64,000 bases of DNA, taken from NCBI GenBank assembly GCA_038252255.1, contig JBBSAM010000001.1:248001-312000 (forward strand), written 5' to 3'. Shown here piece after piece: positions 33,340 through 41,545 of this stretch. Every line of letters starts with the position of its first letter. The first letter of the stretch is position 1. The notes beneath the pieces are model-generated. The model made no database searches, had not been told where the DNA came from, and saw nothing but the letters and a program-made list of their open reading frames with translations. The DNA is from Chersky-806 sp038252255 (GTDB lineage Bacteria > Actinomycetota > Acidimicrobiia > IMCC26256 > JAENVU01). Made by a program: the position numbers and the translations under genes.

Positions 33340-34304
33340 CCGTCCGAGTCGACGTCCATCTCACCCCCGCCGATCTGCACGGCGCGCTCAGCGACGACGC
33401 GCGCCGCGGTCTCTCCGCATCACCCAAGGATCTGCCGCCCAAGTGGTTCTACGACGACCGCGGATCGCAGCTCTTCGACGAGATCACCCGGCTCGACGAG
33501 TACTACCCGACACGCGCCGAACGACAGATCCTCGTCGCGCGCGCGGACGAGATCGCCGCGGCGAGTGGCGCGGACACGCTCATCGAGCTGGGATCGGGAA
33601 CCTCGGAGAAGACGCGGCTGTTGCTCGACGCGCTGGCGCGGACCGGGCAGCTCCGCCGCTTCGCACCGTTCGACGTGAGTGAGACGACGCTTCGCGCCGC
33701 GGCGCACGCGATCGCCGGTGAGCATCCGGAGATCGACGTGCACGCAGTCGTCGGTGACTTCGAACGTCACCTGCACGAGCTGCCGCGTGGAGGCCGCCGG
33801 CTCGTTGCGTTCCTCGGCGGCACCATCGGCAACCTGCCGCCGGAACCGCGCGCAAAGTTCCTCGCGACCGTCGCCGCCGACCTCGAGCCGGGTGACACGT
33901 TCCTGCTCGGCACCGACCTCGTGAAGGACCCCGCTCGGCTCGTCACCGCCTACAACGACGCTGCGGGGGTCACCGCCGAGTTCAACCGCAACGTGTTGCA
34001 CGTGCTCAATCGCGAGCTCGGCGCGGACTTCGCCCCCTCGACCTTCACCCACATCGCCCGCTGGAACGACGGTACGGAGTGGATCGAGATGTGGCTCCGC
34101 TCGGAGCAGGCGCAGTCCGTCAAGATCCCCGAGCTCGACCTCGTCGTCGAGTTCGACCGGGGCGAGGAGATGCGCACCGAGATCTCCGCCAAGTTCCGCC
34201 GGGCGAGCCTCACCGAGGAGCTCGAGGCCGCCGGCCTCCGGCTCACGGAGTGGTGGACCGACGAAGCGGGCGATTTCGCGCTGACCCTGAGCCGGCGGAC
34301 CTGA
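33336..34304 (+). CDS. egtD: L-histidine N(alpha)-methyltransferase EgtD
   Basis: 322 residues from ATG at 33336. PPKWFYDDRGSQLFDEITRL, EYYPTRAERQIL, the SAM site LIELGSGTSEKTRLLLDAL, and LGGTIGNLPPEPRAKFL, all diagnostic of EgtD. It trimethylates histidine to hercynine. The last gene of the operon. No EgtA (glutamate-cysteine ligase) or EgtE (C-S lyase) lies in the window. A 46-base gap then carries the suf dyad. Confidence 0.95.
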   Translation: MTVRVDVHLTPADLHGALSDDARRGLSASPKDLPPKWFYDDRGSQLFDEITRLDEYYPTRAERQILVARADEIAAASGADTLIELGSGTSEKTRLLLDALARTGQLRRFAPFDVSETTLRAAAHAIAGEHPEIDVHAVVGDFERHLHELPRGGRRLVAFLGGTIGNLPPEPRAKFLATVAADLEPGDTFLLGTDLVKDPARLVTAYNDAAGVTAEFNRNVLHVLNRELGADFAPSTFTHIARWNDGTEWIEMWLRSEQAQSVKIPELDLVVEFDRGEEMRTEISAKFRRASLTEELEAAGLRLTEWWTDEAGDFALTLSRRT

Positions 34305-34319
34305 GAAATGTCCTTTCCT

Positions 34320-34349
34320 GAGTTTCCACTACGGGGATAGTGCAATTAT
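34320..34349 (+). promoter_or_regulatory. suf-associated dyad A, upstream of sufC1
   Basis: GTTTCCACTACGGGGATAGT followed by GCAATTAT. The core CACTA-N6-TAGTG is a perfect inverted repeat, and the sequence is nearly identical to dyad B at 44277-44306 in front of sufB. It ends one base before the sufC1 ATG at 34351; GATAGT at 34336-34341 is nine bases before the ATG and could be the -10 of a leaderless transcript. Likely binding site of an Fe-S-responsive repressor (Rrf2/SufR type), which is inference. Confidence 0.65.
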
Positions 34350-34350
34350 C

Positions 34351-35121
34351 ATGGTGGCCGTGACCGACGCCCCCACCCTCCTCGAGATCGACGATCTGGC
34401 CGTCGAGGCCGATGGCAACGCCATCCTCGACGGGCTGTCGCTCGTGGCCCGGGCCGGTGAGGTCCATGCGCTGATGGGCCCGAACGGCTCCGGGAAGTCG
34501 ACGCTGGCGAACACCCTGCTCGCCAACCCGTCGTACCAGGTCACCCGCGGCCGGATCCTGTTCAAGGGCGAGGACATCACGCTCCTCGGCACCGAGGACC
34601 GGGCCGCCCGCGGCCTCTTCCTCGGTTTCCAGCACCCCGAGGAGATCCCGGGGGTGAGCGTCTTCAACTTCCTGCGCCAGGCGATGTCCGTCCGCAAGGG
34701 GATCCCGGACCTCTCGATCCTCGAGGTCCGCATGGCCCTGATGGCCTGGTCGAAGCGACTCGGCATGGACGACCGCTTCACCGAGCGTTACCTCAACGAG
34801 GGCTTCTCCGGTGGTGAGAAGAAGCGCAACGAGATCCTCCAGATGGCCCTGATGGAGCCGGACTTCGCGGTGCTGGACGAGACGGACTCCGGGCTCGACA
34901 TCGACGCGCTGCGAGTCGTCGCGCACGGCATCCACGAGGTGCGCACGGACCGGCCCGACCTCGGCATCCTGCTGATCACGCACTACCAGCGGATCCTTTC
35001 GTACCTCACCCCGGACTTCGTGCACATCCTGCTCGACGGCAAGATCGTCGAGTCGGGTGGTCCCGAGCTCGCCGCCCGAGTCGAGGCGGAGGGTTTCGAC
35101 ACGTTCCGGAGGGTGGCCTGA
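34351..35121 (+). CDS. sufC: Fe-S assembly ATPase SufC, first paralog
   Basis: 256 residues. Walker A MGPNGSGKSTLANTLL, Q-loop FLGFQHPEEIPGV, ABC signature FSGGEKKRNEILQMAL, Walker B FAVLDETDSGLDIDAL, switch His in LLITHYQRIL. The FQHP-EIPGV loop and SGGEKKR are SufC hallmarks. It powers the SufBCD scaffold. Here it is followed by sufS (TGATG junction) and sufU; a second, clearly different sufC sits with sufB and sufD at 40428-41231. Whether both partner SufBD is unknown. Confidence 0.93.
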   Translation: MVAVTDAPTLLEIDDLAVEADGNAILDGLSLVARAGEVHALMGPNGSGKSTLANTLLANPSYQVTRGRILFKGEDITLLGTEDRAARGLFLGFQHPEEIPGVSVFNFLRQAMSVRKGIPDLSILEVRMALMAWSKRLGMDDRFTERYLNEGFSGGEKKRNEILQMALMEPDFAVLDETDSGLDIDALRVVAHGIHEVRTDRPDLGILLITHYQRILSYLTPDFVHILLDGKIVESGGPELAARVEAEGFDTFRRVA

Positions 35122-36353
35122 TGGCCCTCGACGTCGCCAAGATCAAGGGCGACTTCCCGATCCTCGAGCGCTGCGTCCACGACAAGCGCCTCGTGTACCT
35201 CGACAGCGCGTCGAGCTCCGAGAAGCCCACCGCGGTGCTCGACGCGATGGACCATCTGTACCGCACGTCGTACGCGAACGTGCACCGCGGCGTCTACACG
35301 ATCGCGGACGAGACCACGCGGGCCTACGAGAGCGCGCGGGCCAAGGTCGCCGGCTTCGTCAACGCCCGGGAGACTGAGGAGATCGTCTTCGTCCGCAACG
35401 GGACCGAGGCGATCAACCTCGTGGCGTACACGTGGGGCCGCCAGAACCTCCATGAGGGTGACGTCGTCGTGCTCAGCGACATGGAGCACCACGCCAACAT
35501 CGTGCCCTGGCTGATGCTCGCCGACGAGCGCGGCATCGTTCTGCGCTGGATCCCGCTCACGTCCGACTTCCGGCTCGATCTCACCTCGATCGGTGAGCTG
35601 TTGCGCGGCGCGAAGCTCCTCGCGATCAGCGCGATGTCCAACGTCTTGGGCACGATCAACGACATCGGCCCGCTGGCCCGCGCTGCGCACGCGGCCGGTG
35701 CCCTCGTGCTGGTGGACGCGTGCCAGGCCGCTCCGCACCTCCCCGTCGACGTCGAGGCCTGGGACGCCGACTTCGTCGCGTTCACCGGCCACAAGATGCT
35801 CGGGCCTTCGGGCATCGGCGCGCTCTGGGCGCGACGCGAGCTGCTGGAGTCGATGCCACCGTTCCTCGGCGGTGGCGAGATGATCCGCGACGTCCGCAAG
35901 GACGGGTTCACCACGAACGACGTTCCCTGGAAGTTCGAGGCCGGAACTCCGGCGATCGCGGATGCCATCGGGTTCGGGGCGGCGGTCGACTATCTCGAGC
36001 ACCTCGGCATGGAGGACGTGCGGGCGCACGAGCGGGAGCTGACGCAGTACGCGCTCGATGCGCTCGAGGACCGGCTCGGGGACAAGATCACGATCTACGG
36101 CCCGCGTGACGTCGCGGTGCGGGGTGGAACCATCTCGTTCCTGTTCGAGGGCATCCACGCCCACGACATCTCGCAGGTCCTCGACGAGGACGCCGTCTGT
36201 GTGCGGGCCGGTCACCACTGCGCGAAGCCGCTCATGCGCTGCCTCGGTGTCCCGGCCACGACCCGCGCCTCGTTCTACGTGTACAACGACCAGGCTGATG
36301 CCGACGCGCTCGTCGAAGCGTTGGTGAAGGCCGAGAAGTTCTTCGCTCTCTAG
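35121..36353 (+). CDS. sufS: cysteine desulfurase SufS
   Basis: 410 residues. PLP-dependent class V aminotransferase: VYLDSASSSEKPTAVLDAMD, EIVFVRNGTEAINLVAYTWG, MEHHANIVPWLML, PLP lysine in FVAFTGHKMLGPSGIGALWA, and the persulfide Cys in VRAGHHCAKPLMRCLGVP. It takes sulfur from cysteine and passes it to SufU. The ATG shares its A with the sufC1 stop. Length and residues are standard for group II desulfurases. An EgtE-like lyase was considered and rejected because of the conserved Cys loop. Confidence 0.95.
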   Translation: MALDVAKIKGDFPILERCVHDKRLVYLDSASSSEKPTAVLDAMDHLYRTSYANVHRGVYTIADETTRAYESARAKVAGFVNARETEEIVFVRNGTEAINLVAYTWGRQNLHEGDVVVLSDMEHHANIVPWLMLADERGIVLRWIPLTSDFRLDLTSIGELLRGAKLLAISAMSNVLGTINDIGPLARAAHAAGALVLVDACQAAPHLPVDVEAWDADFVAFTGHKMLGPSGIGALWARRELLESMPPFLGGGEMIRDVRKDGFTTNDVPWKFEAGTPAIADAIGFGAAVDYLEHLGMEDVRAHERELTQYALDALEDRLGDKITIYGPRDVAVRGGTISFLFEGIHAHDISQVLDEDAVCVRAGHHCAKPLMRCLGVPATTRASFYVYNDQADADALVEALVKAEKFFAL

Positions 36354-36364
36354 GATCGGACGCC

Positions 36365-36841
36365 GTGCCCGGACTCGAAGACCTCTATCGCGAGATCATC
36401 CTCGACCACTACCGCTCGCCCCGGAACCGCGGCGAGCTACCGACGCCACCCGCGCACAAGGCCGAGGGCTTCAACCCGCTCTGTGGCGACGAGGTGGTCC
36501 TGTACCTCGAGATCGATGACGGCGTCGTGACCGACGTCAAGATCGGGGGTCAGGGTTGCTCGATCAGCCAGGCGTCCACCTCGATGATGAGCGCGGCGAT
36601 CAAGGGCAAGACCGTCGCCGAGGCCCGCCAGCTCATCGGGGCGTTCAAAGCGCTCATGTCGATCCACGAGTCGAAGCTCGAAGGCGAGTCCGACGGCGCC
36701 GATCTGCAGGCCGAGCTCGACGGCGTCGCGCTCGGGGATCTCGAGGCGCTCCAGGGGGTCGTGAAGTTCCCGGTGCGCATCAAGTGCGCCACGCTGGCCT
36801 GGAACACCCTCCAGCAGGGGTTGGACGAGGTGGCGGGATAG
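36365..36841 (+). CDS. sufU: SufU-type sulfur-transfer/scaffold protein
   Basis: 158 residues from GTG at 36365, eleven bases after sufS. The three conserved cysteines are in FNPLCGDEV, KIGGQGCSISQAS and PVRIKCATLAWNTL, with the Asp after the first one. The insertion around EGESDGADLQAEL distinguishes SufU from IscU. It accepts persulfide from SufS through zinc-ligand exchange. Last gene of this suf operon. Confidence 0.94.
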   Translation: MPGLEDLYREIILDHYRSPRNRGELPTPPAHKAEGFNPLCGDEVVLYLEIDDGVVTDVKIGGQGCSISQASTSMMSAAIKGKTVAEARQLIGAFKALMSIHESKLEGESDGADLQAELDGVALGDLEALQGVVKFPVRIKCATLAWNTLQQGLDEVAG

Positions 36842-36984
36842 GACACCCGCACGTTGGGTAGTTCTGTCCGCATGCTGGGTTCGACGATCCGGGGCGTTCT
36901 GCGCGTGGTCCAATGCAGGGCGCTCCGTGACTCGTGTCTCTTCGCCGAAGAAACATTGCTGACACGGGCATGCAACGTTCGCTT

Positions 36985-37009
36985 GGTAGGTTGACCAGTG
37001 ATGCCTACC
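36985..37009. repeat. inverted repeat before the 59-residue protein gene
   Basis: GGTAGG (36985-36990) and CCTACC (37004-37009) flank 13 bases. It lies 15 to 39 bases upstream of the ATG at 37024, inside a 182-base gap (36842-37023) that otherwise shows no gene. It may be an operator or 5' leader hairpin; GGAAGGA downstream of it is the ribosome-binding site. Confidence 0.35.
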
Positions 37010-37023
37010 GCGGAAGGACATCC

Positions 37024-37203
37024 ATGACTGAGAACACGGAACTCGTGCGGATGATCGACGAGGCGCTCGAGCGTTTCGGTAGCCGTGATCTCGTCTCCGG
37101 TGCCGAAGTCCTCGACTTCCTCCTCGATCTGCGCCTGGCGATCCCGGGAACCCCGGACGTCCTGGAGCAGCTGCTCGAGGAGGAGAGTCAACCCACGGGT
37201 TAA
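37024..37203 (+). CDS. small acidic helical protein
   Basis: 59 residues (MTENTELVRMIDEALERFGS, then RDLVSGAEVLDFLLDLRLAI, PGTPDVLEQLLEEESQPTG). ATG at 37024 has GGAAGGA upstream; the frame is open further but that part overlaps the inverted repeat and reads poorly. Two or three helices, no cysteine, no membrane span. Not recognised. Its stop overlaps the end of a convergent hydrolase gene by four bases. Confidence 0.65.
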   Translation: MTENTELVRMIDEALERFGSRDLVSGAEVLDFLLDLRLAIPGTPDVLEQLLEEESQPTG

Positions 37204-38009
37204 CCGACGAAGTCGCGGACGAGCGCGGTGAGCTCGTCCGGCTTCTCGAAGGGCAACCAGTGCGCCGCTTCTTGCATCACCTCGAGACGCGCGCCGGGGA
37301 TCTCCGCGGCAAACGTCTCGGCATAGACCGTCGGCACCAGTCCGTCCTGCGCGCCGGCAATGACCAACGTCGGCGCGGTGATGCGTCGCAACCGGCCGCG
37401 TAGCTTCGGGTTGTGCAGGTACGGGTCCCACCCGAGGCGGGCAGTGGCGCCGAGTGCCTTCCACATCGGCAGCACGAGCTCGAGCGGGATCTCGGTCTCC
37501 TTGCCGACGTCGCCGGCGAACGCATCCATCTGATGCATCACGACGGCCATCGGATGGCTCTGATCGGCGAAGAGCATGTCGGCCAGCTCGCCGGGGGTGC
37601 GGCCGAAGAGCTCGTTGATGGGTGCCTCGTCGAGGTGGAGCCCGACGGAGTTGACCAGGACGATCTTCGACACCTTCTCCGGATACCGGGTAGCGAGCTC
37701 CAATGCCATCCAGCCACCGAGCGACATGCCCATCACGGGCGGTGCGTCCAGACCGAGGATGTCCCAGAGATCGAGCAGGTGGAACACCGCGTCCTCCATG
37801 CCGTCGATCTCCTCGAGGCCCTCGGACTCCGCGAACCCGGGGAAGATCGGCACGAGCACCTCGTAGCTCTCCGCGAGCTGCTCGAGGGCCGGGTGGGTGT
37901 TCTCGCCCCCGGCCGAGTGGAGGTACACGAGCGGGTCGCCGCTCCCGGCGCGCCACAGCTGGATCTTGCCGACATGCGTGTCGACGTGCTCCTCGGCGAA
38001 CGTCACCAT
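37200..38009 (-). CDS. alpha/beta hydrolase
   Basis: 269 residues from ATG at 38009, sharing a base with the stop of the luciferase-like gene (TGATG). Oxyanion region YLHSAGGENTHPAL, nucleophile Ser in VMGMSLGGWMALELA, Asp in VIAGAQDGLVPT and His in QEAAHWLPFEKP: an intact triad. Tight coupling to a luciferase-like monooxygenase suggests that it hydrolyses a product of that enzyme, perhaps an ester or a C-C bond. Confidence 0.88.
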   Translation of the reverse strand: MVTFAEEHVDTHVGKIQLWRAGSGDPLVYLHSAGGENTHPALEQLAESYEVLVPIFPGFAESEGLEEIDGMEDAVFHLLDLWDILGLDAPPVMGMSLGGWMALELATRYPEKVSKIVLVNSVGLHLDEAPINELFGRTPGELADMLFADQSHPMAVVMHQMDAFAGDVGKETEIPLELVLPMWKALGATARLGWDPYLHNPKLRGRLRRITAPTLVIAGAQDGLVPTVYAETFAAEIPGARLEVMQEAAHWLPFEKPDELTALVRDFVG

Positions 38010-39178
38010 CAGGCGACCTTCGCCGATGGCCGGTAGACCGGCGAGCCTTCGGGAAACTCGGCGCGTAACCGCGGGAGCACCTTCTCTGCGAAGAGCTTCA
38101 TGTTCTTGGTGGTCAGGTCGTGCGGGAGGCTGCCGAGCTGGAACAGCCCGAGCAGGTTCCCGGTGCCGAGCCGGCCGAGGCTGTCGATCAGGGTGTCGGC
38201 CACCGTCTCGGGCGACCCCACCAGCGCGTAGCGGCCCTCGATGATCTCGTCCCACGTCTCGACGTTCAGCATGAACTTGCCCGCTGCCTTCAGGATGCTG
38301 GCGAGCGAGCGGGCGGACGTGTATCCGGGCGGCTGGATCGTGATGCCGGGCAACAGCCGCTTCACGAAGTACCAGAGGTGCTCCTCGTACTCCTTGCGGG
38401 CCTGCTCGTCCGTCTCGGCCACGTAGATCGGCACGAGCCAACCGGCCTGGAGCGGGTCGGCGGTGTAGCCCTCGGCTTCGCAGGCGTCACGGAACATCGA
38501 GAAGTAACGCTCGAAGACGTCGAAGCTGAAGTACGGGATGCCCATGTACGAGTAGTGGTTCTTCGCGACGAACTCGAACGTCTCGAGCGACCCCGCACCC
38601 GGGATCCAGATCTCTGGATGCGGCTGCTGGATCGGGCGGGGCCACGGGTTCACATAGCGGATCCGGAAGTGCTTGCCGATGAACTCGAACGGCCCCGGCT
38701 CGGTCCATGCCCTCTTGATCAGGTCGTGCGCCTCGCGGAACCGCTCCCGCGCGTAGGAGGGATTGACGGAGAACGAGTAGTACTCCGGCCCGCCGCCCAC
38801 GACCATCCCGGCGATGAGCCGCCCGCCGCTGATCACGTCGATCATGGCGAACTCCTCGGCCACGCGCGTCGGGGGGTCGTAGAGCGGGAGCGCGTTGCCG
38901 ACGACCGCGATCTTGATGCGTGACGTCTGGCGGGCGAGGATCGACGCGATGAGATTCGGCGACGGCATGTTGCCGTACGCGTTCTGGTGGTGCTCGTTCA
39001 CGCACACACCGTCGAAGCCCAGCTCCTCGGCGTAGATGAGCTCGTCGAGGTACCGGTTGTACAGCTGGTGCCCGACCGCCGGGTCGTACAGCTCGTTCGG
39101 GACCGTCACCCAGGCCGGGCCTTCGTAGGCCGGATCCAACCCGATGTACGGCATCAGATGGAACGCGAAGCAGCGCAC
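38009..39178 (-). CDS. luciferase-like (LLM class) flavin-dependent monooxygenase
   Basis: 389 residues from GTG at 39178, with AAGGAGGT about a dozen bases upstream. TIM-barrel flavin enzyme: YAEELGFDGVCVNEHHQNAY, IASILARQTSRIKIAVVGNA, DVISGGRLIAGMVVGGGPEY and PHPEIWIPGAGSLETFEFVA. It uses FMN or F420 to oxygenate an unknown organic substrate; the NEHH motif is typical of the bacterial luciferase/alkanal group. Transcribed with the hydrolase and preceded by a palindromic operator shared with the divergent transpeptidase gene. Confidence 0.9.
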   Translation of the reverse strand: MRCFAFHLMPYIGLDPAYEGPAWVTVPNELYDPAVGHQLYNRYLDELIYAEELGFDGVCVNEHHQNAYGNMPSPNLIASILARQTSRIKIAVVGNALPLYDPPTRVAEEFAMIDVISGGRLIAGMVVGGGPEYYSFSVNPSYARERFREAHDLIKRAWTEPGPFEFIGKHFRIRYVNPWPRPIQQPHPEIWIPGAGSLETFEFVAKNHYSYMGIPYFSFDVFERYFSMFRDACEAEGYTADPLQAGWLVPIYVAETDEQARKEYEEHLWYFVKRLLPGITIQPPGYTSARSLASILKAAGKFMLNVETWDEIIEGRYALVGSPETVADTLIDSLGRLGTGNLLGLFQLGSLPHDLTTKNMKLFAEKVLPRLRAEFPEGSPVYRPSAKVA

Positions 39179-39195
39179 CGCGGAACGATACCTCC

Positions 39196-39211
39196 TTGAC
39201 CCAATGGTCAA
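39196..39211. promoter_or_regulatory. 16-bp palindromic operator between divergent genes
   Basis: TTGACC-CAAT-GGTCAA: six-base perfect inverted repeats with a four-base spacer, centred in the 42-base gap between the luciferase-like gene (start 39178, minus) and the L,D-transpeptidase gene (start 39221, plus). Size and symmetry suit a dimeric regulator such as a TetR-family protein. It overlaps the minus-strand ribosome-binding region, so it more likely controls the monooxygenase pair. Confidence 0.6.
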
Positions 39212-39220
39212 GTTAGGATC

Positions 39221-40318
39221 GTGAGCCCCCGAGGAGCTTGTCCTATCACCTCCATTCCCCCGCCCGACGCCCCCCGCGCGCCATCGCCGAGCCGGCTGAA
39301 GAAGCTCGCGCGCCCGTGGATCTGGATCACCCTCGGCGCGGTCGTGGGTCTGCTCGCAATCGCAGGTGTCGGCTACGCGTTCGCGCGCAGCGACTCGAAG
39401 ACGCCGATCGCGACCGACCTGCGCGACGTGCGCGGTGTCGCCGACCATCCGAGCACGACGACGGTCCCGGAGACCACGACGAGCACAATTCCCGCGCTCG
39501 TACAGCCGGCCCCGACGCTGCTGCCCGCGATCCCGGGTGGGTCGATGGGGCCCGGCGCGAGCGGCGACGTCGTGACGGCCTACCAGCAACGCTTCGTTGA
39601 CGTGCACTTCGATCCCGGTGCCGTCGACGGGAAGTACGGGCCGGCGATGTCCTACGCGGTCCAGGCGCTGCAGAAGATCATGGGCCTGCCGCGCACCGGT
39701 CGCATCGGGGCGGCCGAGTCTGCCGCGCTGGCGACGTTCCAGTACCCCACCCCGCTGCAGCCGACCGGCGAAGCGAACCGCACCGAGATCGACATCACCA
39801 AGCAGGTGATCACGCTCTACGAGAACTACCAGGTGCGCCTCATCACGACCACCTCGAGCGGCTCGGGCCAGCGGTACTGCTACGACACGCCCCGCGTGAA
39901 CCCGACCCGCCACGTGTGCGAGTACGCCAACACGCCGTCGGGCCGCTTCACCTACAAGCGGTTCGTGAGCGGCTGGGACAAGTCACCACTCGGTCAGCTG
40001 TACAACCCCTTCTACTTCAACGGCGGCATCGCGGTGCACGGCTACCAATCCGTCCCCACCTCCCCCGCTTCGCACGGCTGCACCAGGATCCCGATGCACA
40101 TCGCCGAGTACTTCCACACGCTGGTACACGTCGGGGACCCGGTCTACGTCTTCGGGGGCACGCCGGCGCAGGTCATCTCGAGCACGGCGATCGCCCCGCC
40201 ACCGCCCACCGCTCCGCCGACGGTCCCGCCGACCGTCCCGGAGCCGCCGGTCACGGTGCCCCCGGTCACCGAGCCGCCGACCACACCCACGACCGCCCCC
40301 ACCACGTCCTCGACCTAA
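39221..40318 (+). CDS. membrane-anchored L,D-transpeptidase (YkuD) with peptidoglycan-binding domain
   Basis: 365 residues from GTG at 39221. A cytoplasmic segment of about 35 residues, one span (WIWITLGAVVGLLAIAGVGY), a Thr-rich linker, a PG_binding_1 module (GDVVTAYQQRFVDVHFDPGA, then VDGKYGPAMSYAVQALQKIM), the catalytic YkuD domain with IAVHGYQSVPTSPASHGCTR, and a Pro/Thr tail (TVPPTVPEPP). The SHGC(T)R Cys is the nucleophile. It forms 3-3 or lipoprotein crosslinks in the wall. Two extra cysteines (RYCYDTP and HVCEYAN) may form a disulfide. Confidence 0.92.
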   Translation: MSPRGACPITSIPPPDAPRAPSPSRLKKLARPWIWITLGAVVGLLAIAGVGYAFARSDSKTPIATDLRDVRGVADHPSTTTVPETTTSTIPALVQPAPTLLPAIPGGSMGPGASGDVVTAYQQRFVDVHFDPGAVDGKYGPAMSYAVQALQKIMGLPRTGRIGAAESAALATFQYPTPLQPTGEANRTEIDITKQVITLYENYQVRLITTTSSGSGQRYCYDTPRVNPTRHVCEYANTPSGRFTYKRFVSGWDKSPLGQLYNPFYFNGGIAVHGYQSVPTSPASHGCTRIPMHIAEYFHTLVHVGDPVYVFGGTPAQVISSTAIAPPPPTAPPTVPPTVPEPPVTVPPVTEPPTTPTTAPTTSST

Positions 40319-40336
40319 CCCGTCCGGCTCGTTTCC

Positions 40337-40374
40337 GTGTCGTCTGAGCACGCCCCAGCGTGTCGAAACGACAC
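40337..40374. terminator. nested hairpin between convergent genes
   Basis: GTGTCGT (40337-40343) pairs with ACGACAC (40368-40374), and inside it CACGC (40349-40353) pairs with GCGTG (40358-40362). It stands between the stops of the L,D-transpeptidase and sufC2 genes and is symmetric enough to act on both strands. No T-run. Confidence 0.45.
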
Positions 40375-40419
40375 CGAATCGCGAGGCGGCGAGTCGGGAG
40401 GCGGCGAATCGAGAGGCGG
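40375..40419. repeat. three 15-bp tandem repeats downstream of sufC2
   Basis: CGAATCGCGAGGCGG, CGAGTCGGGAGGCGG and CGAATCGAGAGGCGG follow one another with at most two changes each, ending nine bases before the sufC2 stop codon. A minisatellite-like array with no coding role visible. Confidence 0.7.
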
Positions 40420-40427
40420 CGGGAGGG

Positions 40428-41231
40428 CTAGAAGCCGGGGGTGGCGAAGGGGTCTTCCTCGACCGGGGCGGCGGCGAGCGTCGGCTCTTCGACGCCGAGA
40501 CGTTCGGCGAGACCGTCGTAGCCGCTCACCTCGAGCTCGTCGGCCAGCTCCGGTCCCCCGCTCGTGACCACGCGCCCGGCCATGAACACGTGCACGACGT
40601 CCGGACGAAGCTCGGTCAGCAACCGGGCGTAGTGCGTGATCGCGAGCACACCGAGCCCGTCCTCTTCGGTCATCGCCTCGATGCGTCGCGAGACGTCGCG
40701 CAACGCGTCCACGTCGAGACCGGAGTCGAGCTCGTCGAGGACGGCGAACTTCGGCTTGAGCAGCGCGAGCTGGAGCGTCTCCGCCCGCTTCTGCTCGCCA
40801 CCCGAGAACTCCATGTTGACGCCACGCTCGAGGAACTCGTCCGCCACCGCGAGACGCTTCGCCTCGGTGCGCACGCGCGCCCCGAGCCCGTTGCCGGGGG
40901 ACCCGCCGGCCGCGTCCAACAGGTCCTCGACGCGAACCCCGGGGATCTCCACCGGGTACTGGAACGAGAGGAAGAGCCCCGCAGCAGCCCGCTGCCACGT
41001 CGGCAGCTCGAGCAGCTCGACGCCGTCCAGGCGCACCGAGCCGGCGGTGACCTCGTAGTCGCCGCGCCCCATCAGCACGTGGGCCAGCGTCGACTTCCCC
41101 GAGCCGTTCGGACCCATGAGCGCGTGCACCTGACCGGAGGCCAGCTCGAGGTCCACGCCGCGCAGGATCTCCTGGCCCTGCACCGACGCGTGGAGGTCCC
41201 GGATCGTCAGCATGCTCCCGGCGCCGGTCAT
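40428..41231 (-). CDS. sufC: Fe-S assembly ATPase SufC, second paralog
   Basis: 267 residues from ATG at 41231 (ATGA overlap with the Rieske gene); an internal ATG at MLTIRDLH is an alternative. Walker A MGPNGSGKSTLAHVLMG, FLSFQYPVEIPGVRVEDLLD, signature FSGGEQKRAETLQLAL, Walker B FAVLDELDSGLDVDAL, AITHYARLL. It differs throughout from SufC1 (for example FQYP against FQHP, DELDSG against DETDSG). Being last in the sufB-sufD-Rieske-sufC operon it is the likelier partner of SufBD. A Pro/Glu/Ala-rich tail of about 25 residues follows the domain. Confidence 0.93.
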   Translation of the reverse strand: MTGAGSMLTIRDLHASVQGQEILRGVDLELASGQVHALMGPNGSGKSTLAHVLMGRGDYEVTAGSVRLDGVELLELPTWQRAAAGLFLSFQYPVEIPGVRVEDLLDAAGGSPGNGLGARVRTEAKRLAVADEFLERGVNMEFSGGEQKRAETLQLALLKPKFAVLDELDSGLDVDALRDVSRRIEAMTEEDGLGVLAITHYARLLTELRPDVVHVFMAGRVVTSGGPELADELEVSGYDGLAERLGVEEPTLAAAPVEEDPFATPGF

Positions 41232-41545
41232 GGCAGCGTCACCAACACGTCGTCGCCCTCCACGCGCACCTCGTACGCCGGGACCGGCTTCGTCGCCGGC
41301 AGCGCCTGCGGCTCGCCCGTGCGCAGGTCGAAGGTTGAGCCGTGCTTCGGGCACTCGACCTCGCGCTCCTCCACCCAGAGGTCCCCTTCGGACAGCGACC
41401 AGTCCGCGTGCGAGCAGCGGTCGCCGATCGCGTACCAGTCGTCGTCGAGGTGCACGACGCAGAGCCGGTGACCTTCGAGATCGAACCGGCGCGACGACGG
41501 CGCGGGGACGTCGGCGGTCGAGCACACCCGCACCTCACTCCCCAT
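41228..41545 (-). CDS. Rieske-type [2Fe-2S] ferredoxin of the suf operon
   Basis: 105 residues from ATG at 41545, overlapping the sufD end by eleven bases. Cluster ligands CSH in IGDRCSHADWSLSEG and CPKH in REVECPKHGSTFDLRTGE. Small Rieske proteins of the NirD/bphA3 type in suf operons probably donate electrons for cluster assembly or repair. Soluble, with no signal or membrane span. Confidence 0.92.
   Translation of the reverse strand: MGSEVRVCSTADVPAPSSRRFDLEGHRLCVVHLDDDWYAIGDRCSHADWSLSEGDLWVEEREVECPKHGSTFDLRTGEPQALPATKPVPAYEVRVEGDDVLVTLP

Noticed and set aside
35121..36353. The class V aminotransferase as EgtE for the adjacent ergothioneine genes
   Set aside because: It has the SufS persulfide Cys loop RAGHHCAKPLM and is followed by sufU, so desulfurase is the better call.
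36550..37956. 468-codon minus-strand frame spanning sufU and part of the hydrolase
   Set aside because: Antisense to sufU and out of frame with the real hydrolase gene.
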